Below the pieces are notes generated by a model, which worked only from the letters and a program-made list of their open reading frames with translations, was not told where the DNA came from and ran no database searches. Shown piece by piece: positions 8,079 through 9,541 of a stretch of 9,541 nucleotides of DNA. Location of the stretch: NCBI GenBank assembly GCA_030836345.1, contig JAURQA010000039.1:1-9541 (forward strand), written 5' to 3'. The number at the start of each line of letters is the position of its first letter. Position 1 is the first letter of the stretch. Source of the DNA: Bacteroidota bacterium (lineage in GTDB: Bacteria > Bacteroidota > Bacteroidia > NS11-12g > UBA955). Both the position numbers and the translations under genes were made by a program.

Positions 8079-8086
8079 CAAAAATA
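8079..8086 (-). promoter_or_regulatory. Possible -7 element (TAnnTTTG) for the acyl-CoA dehydrogenase gene
   Basis: On the - strand TATTTTTG matches the Bacteroidetes -7 consensus TAnnTTTG and ends 6 bases before the ATG at 8072. The expected -33 TTTG is not convincing: only a GTG-like sequence sits about 19 bases upstream. The surrounding DNA is so AT-rich that a chance match is quite possible. If real, the transcript would start at or next to the ATG. Confidence 0.25.
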
Positions 8087-8189
8087 ATAAAATTAAGTGT
8101 ATTAACACTATGATGCACATTCATGAATTCATCTATATCAAAAGTTTTATTTTGCCTTATGATTATTTACAGTGTAAATTCAGTGCTAT

Positions 8190-8897
8190 TTATCCACTAA
8201 CTAGCTGATTAGGTATAATTTCTTTGCCAACTAGTCTTAAATAAACGTTAATAAGTGTAGAAACGTCCTTTTTGCAATAGGTGGCTATTTTTTCTAAGTC
8301 TTCCTCTACCCAATAGACATCGCCTACCATACTACCATCAATAACATCTTTAGGAGTAGGAATGCCAAAGATAGCTGCCATTAAATCCAATGAAGTAAAG
8401 TTCTTATAATCTCCGAATTTCCAAAGCTCCATGGTGTCTAAATGCTTAATCTCCCAAGGCTTTTTCCCCGCCATTTGTAAGGGGACAGGGAGGGGTATAC
8501 CATGGACCAGCATTCTTCTGGCAATGTATGGGAAATCAAACTCCTTCCCATTATGACCGCATAAATAGTGCTGTGCGCCACTAAAGTTCTTTTTAACCAA
8601 AGCAGCAAACTCATTTAAAATAACTTTTTCATCATGCCCATGTATAGACTTTAACTTAATTGCATTTTTGCCCTCGGTATCCTTGTAGATAACACCTACG
8701 CAAATCGCTACAATTTTACCAAATTCTGCATAAATAGAGGCTCTTTCATAGACATCACTGGCTGTTTGCTCATCTTTAGTAATAAATTTAGCTTTCTTTT
8801 CCCAAAGGGCTTTCCAGCGTTCGTCTAACTCTTCAAAGCCCCGGCTTTGTCTTACGGTTTCAATGTCTAAAAATAGAATATTGTTTAATTCGGCCAT
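8190..8897 (-). CDS. Predicted PolB-like 3'-5' exonuclease (DEDDy / DNA_pol_B_exo2 type)
   Basis: 235 residues, stand-alone exonuclease of the ribonuclease H-like superfamily, common in Bacteroidota; it probably degrades or proofreads DNA or RNA 3' ends in the cytoplasm, but the substrate is not established. Exo I motif FLDIET carries D11 and E13, Exo II GHNGKEFDFPYI (114-125) carries D121, and Exo III has Y207 and D211 in ATYCKKDV. This gives the four acidic residues plus Tyr expected of DEDDy exonucleases. The ATG at 8897 gives MAELNNILFLDIET, the normal distance to Exo I; the ATG at 8978 would add 27 residues, overlap the divergent acetyl-CoA synthetase start and is rejected. No polymerase domain is attached. 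It is transcribed divergently from the acetyl-CoA synthetase gene, starts 67 bases apart. No clear terminator follows it. Confidence 0.88.
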   Translation of the reverse strand: MAELNNILFLDIETVRQSRGFEELDERWKALWEKKAKFITKDEQTASDVYERASIYAEFGKIVAICVGVIYKDTEGKNAIKLKSIHGHDEKVILNEFAALVKKNFSGAQHYLCGHNGKEFDFPYIARRMLVHGIPLPVPLQMAGKKPWEIKHLDTMELWKFGDYKNFTSLDLMAAIFGIPTPKDVIDGSMVGDVYWVEEDLEKIATYCKKDVSTLINVYLRLVGKEIIPNQLVSG

Positions 8898-8902
8898 GAA
8901 AT

Positions 8903-8934
8903 CAAAGATATATTTTGATAAAATATTTTCCAAA
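8903..8934 (-). promoter_or_regulatory. Bacteroidetes-type promoter for the exonuclease gene
   Basis: On the - strand a TTTG (-33 element, 8934-8931) is followed after 20 bases by TATCTTTG (8910-8903), a full match to the TAnnTTTG -7 consensus. The spacing suits the family's primary sigma factor. The -7 element ends 5 bases before the ATG at 8897, so transcription would begin at or within a base or two of the start codon. It shares the 67-base intergenic region with the divergent acetyl-CoA synthetase gene. Confidence 0.55.
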
Positions 8935-8964
8935 AAATCCTCAGATTTAATATAATTTAGCCGG

Positions 8965-9541
8965 ATGCAAGCAGCCAATACAGATTATCCTCATAAAATT
9001 CGTTCCGAATCAGAGTATAATGATATCTATCAAAGAAGTGTGAAAGACCCTGAAGGCTTTTGGGCTGAAATTGCAGGCAATTTTCATTGGCAAAGAAAAT
9101 GGGATTCTGTGCTTGACTTTAATTTCGAAGAACCACGCATCGAATGGTTTAAAGGAGCAAAATTAAATATTACAGAAAATTGTATCGATCGCTGGGCACT
9201 GTCTCATCCTGATAAAGCAGCCATACTATGGGAACCAAATAATCCCAGCGAGAGCCATAGAACAATTACCTATGCTCAGTTATTGCAGGAAGTGAGTAAT
9301 TGGGCTAAAGTGCTTAAATCTAAAGGAATAGGAAAAGGAGACCGGGTTTGCTTATACATGCCCATGATACCAGAACTAGCCTTTGCTGTTCTAGCCTGTG
9401 CAAGAATTGGAGCCATTCATTCTGTTATTTTTGGTGGGTTTTCTCCAGCTAGTATTGCAGATCGAGTCAAAGACGCTTCGGCCAAGGCCATAGTTACAGC
9501 AGATTCTGTTATGCGGGGAGCCAAAAAAATTGCGCTAAAAA
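8965..9541 (+). CDS. acs: Acetyl-CoA synthetase (AMP-forming), 3' end cut by window
   Basis: Activates acetate with ATP and CoA to acetyl-CoA through acetyl-adenylate. Only the first 192 residues are present; the frame is open to the window end and the family is about 630-650 residues long. Visible family features: WFKGAKLNITENCIDR at 61-76, where the family typically begins its ANL fold; LWEPNNPSES and TITYAQL (around 88-106); GDRVCLYMPMIPELAFA (125-141); and IGAIHSVIFGGFSPASIADR (148-167), whose arginine-bearing end matches the CoA-binding region of Acs. The ATP P-loop and acetyl-lysine regulatory motif lie beyond the window. The ATG at 8965 is the first Met after an in-frame stop at 8953-8955. 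CCGG sits just before the ATG, with no Shine-Dalgarno. Propionyl-CoA synthetase is a less likely alternative. Confidence 0.93.
   Translation, partial: MQAANTDYPHKIRSESEYNDIYQRSVKDPEGFWAEIAGNFHWQRKWDSVLDFNFEEPRIEWFKGAKLNITENCIDRWALSHPDKAAILWEPNNPSESHRTITYAQLLQEVSNWAKVLKSKGIGKGDRVCLYMPMIPELAFAVLACARIGAIHSVIFGGFSPASIADRVKDASAKAIVTADSVMRGAKKIALK

Noticed and set aside
8073..8120. Upstream ATG at 8120 for the acyl-CoA dehydrogenase
   Set aside because: Would add a 16-residue hydrophobic leader to a soluble cytoplasmic flavoprotein; MNFELTEEH at 8072 is the usual family start.
8113..8133. EcoRI-centred palindrome ATGAATTCAT between the dehydrogenase and exonuclease genes
   Set aside because: A 10-base AT-rich palindrome is expected by chance in such DNA, and nothing else supports a binding site.
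8165..8179. Small hairpin ATTTAC-AGT-GTAAAT downstream of the exonuclease stop
   Set aside because: Only 6 AT-rich base pairs and no T-run on either side; too weak to call a terminator and no evidence for an operator.
8898..8978. Upstream ATG at 8978 for the exonuclease
   Set aside because: Adds 27 unconserved residues, overlaps the acetyl-CoA synthetase start and would place the promoter inside the coding sequence.

Overview
The window is chromosomal sequence from a member of the Bacteroidota, most likely Flavobacteriales or a close relative (inference). The reasons are the AT-rich base composition, a transketolase encoded as two separate subunits, near absence of Shine-Dalgarno sequences, promoter-like TAnnTTTG/TTTG motifs of the Bacteroidetes type, and the overall look of the enolase, acyl-CoA dehydrogenase and PolB-type exonuclease. 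I see no mobile element, tRNA, rRNA, CRISPR array or phage gene.

Left part (1-4023, + strand): four tightly packed genes that look like one operon. They are the 3' part of enolase, the N-terminal (thiamine-diphosphate-binding) transketolase subunit, a secreted von Willebrand factor A (VWA) protein, and the C-terminal transketolase subunit. The VWA gene sits exactly between the two halves of one cytoplasmic enzyme, with a 1-base overlap on one side and a 3-base gap on the other. This is the most unusual arrangement in the window. Enolase and transketolase belong to glycolysis and the non-oxidative pentose phosphate pathway. The VWA product carries a signal peptide and so acts outside the cytoplasm; what it has to do with sugar metabolism is unknown.

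Middle (4036-6720, - strand): one large gene convergent with the operon across a 12-base gap. It encodes a polytopic GT-C/PMT-like glycosyltransferase with an unrecognised soluble N-terminal region of about 150 residues and a C-terminal TPR domain. The 209 bases upstream of it hold a rho-independent terminator belonging to the next gene, a perfect 8+8 inverted repeat and three helically phased TAGAAT repeats that could be an operator.

Right part (6930-9541): an acyl-CoA dehydrogenase and a PolB-type 3'-5' exonuclease, both on the - strand. An acetyl-CoA synthetase, cut by the window end, runs divergently on the + strand. Acyl-CoA dehydrogenase and acetyl-CoA synthetase both feed acetyl-CoA metabolism but are not co-transcribed. 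A well-formed Bacteroidetes-type promoter for the exonuclease sits so close to its ATG that the mRNA may be leaderless.

Overall this is mostly housekeeping sequence. I do not see convincing evidence of a new multi-gene system. The items that deserve a second look are the VWA gene inside the transketolase operon, the domain architecture of the glycosyltransferase, and the phased repeats in front of it.
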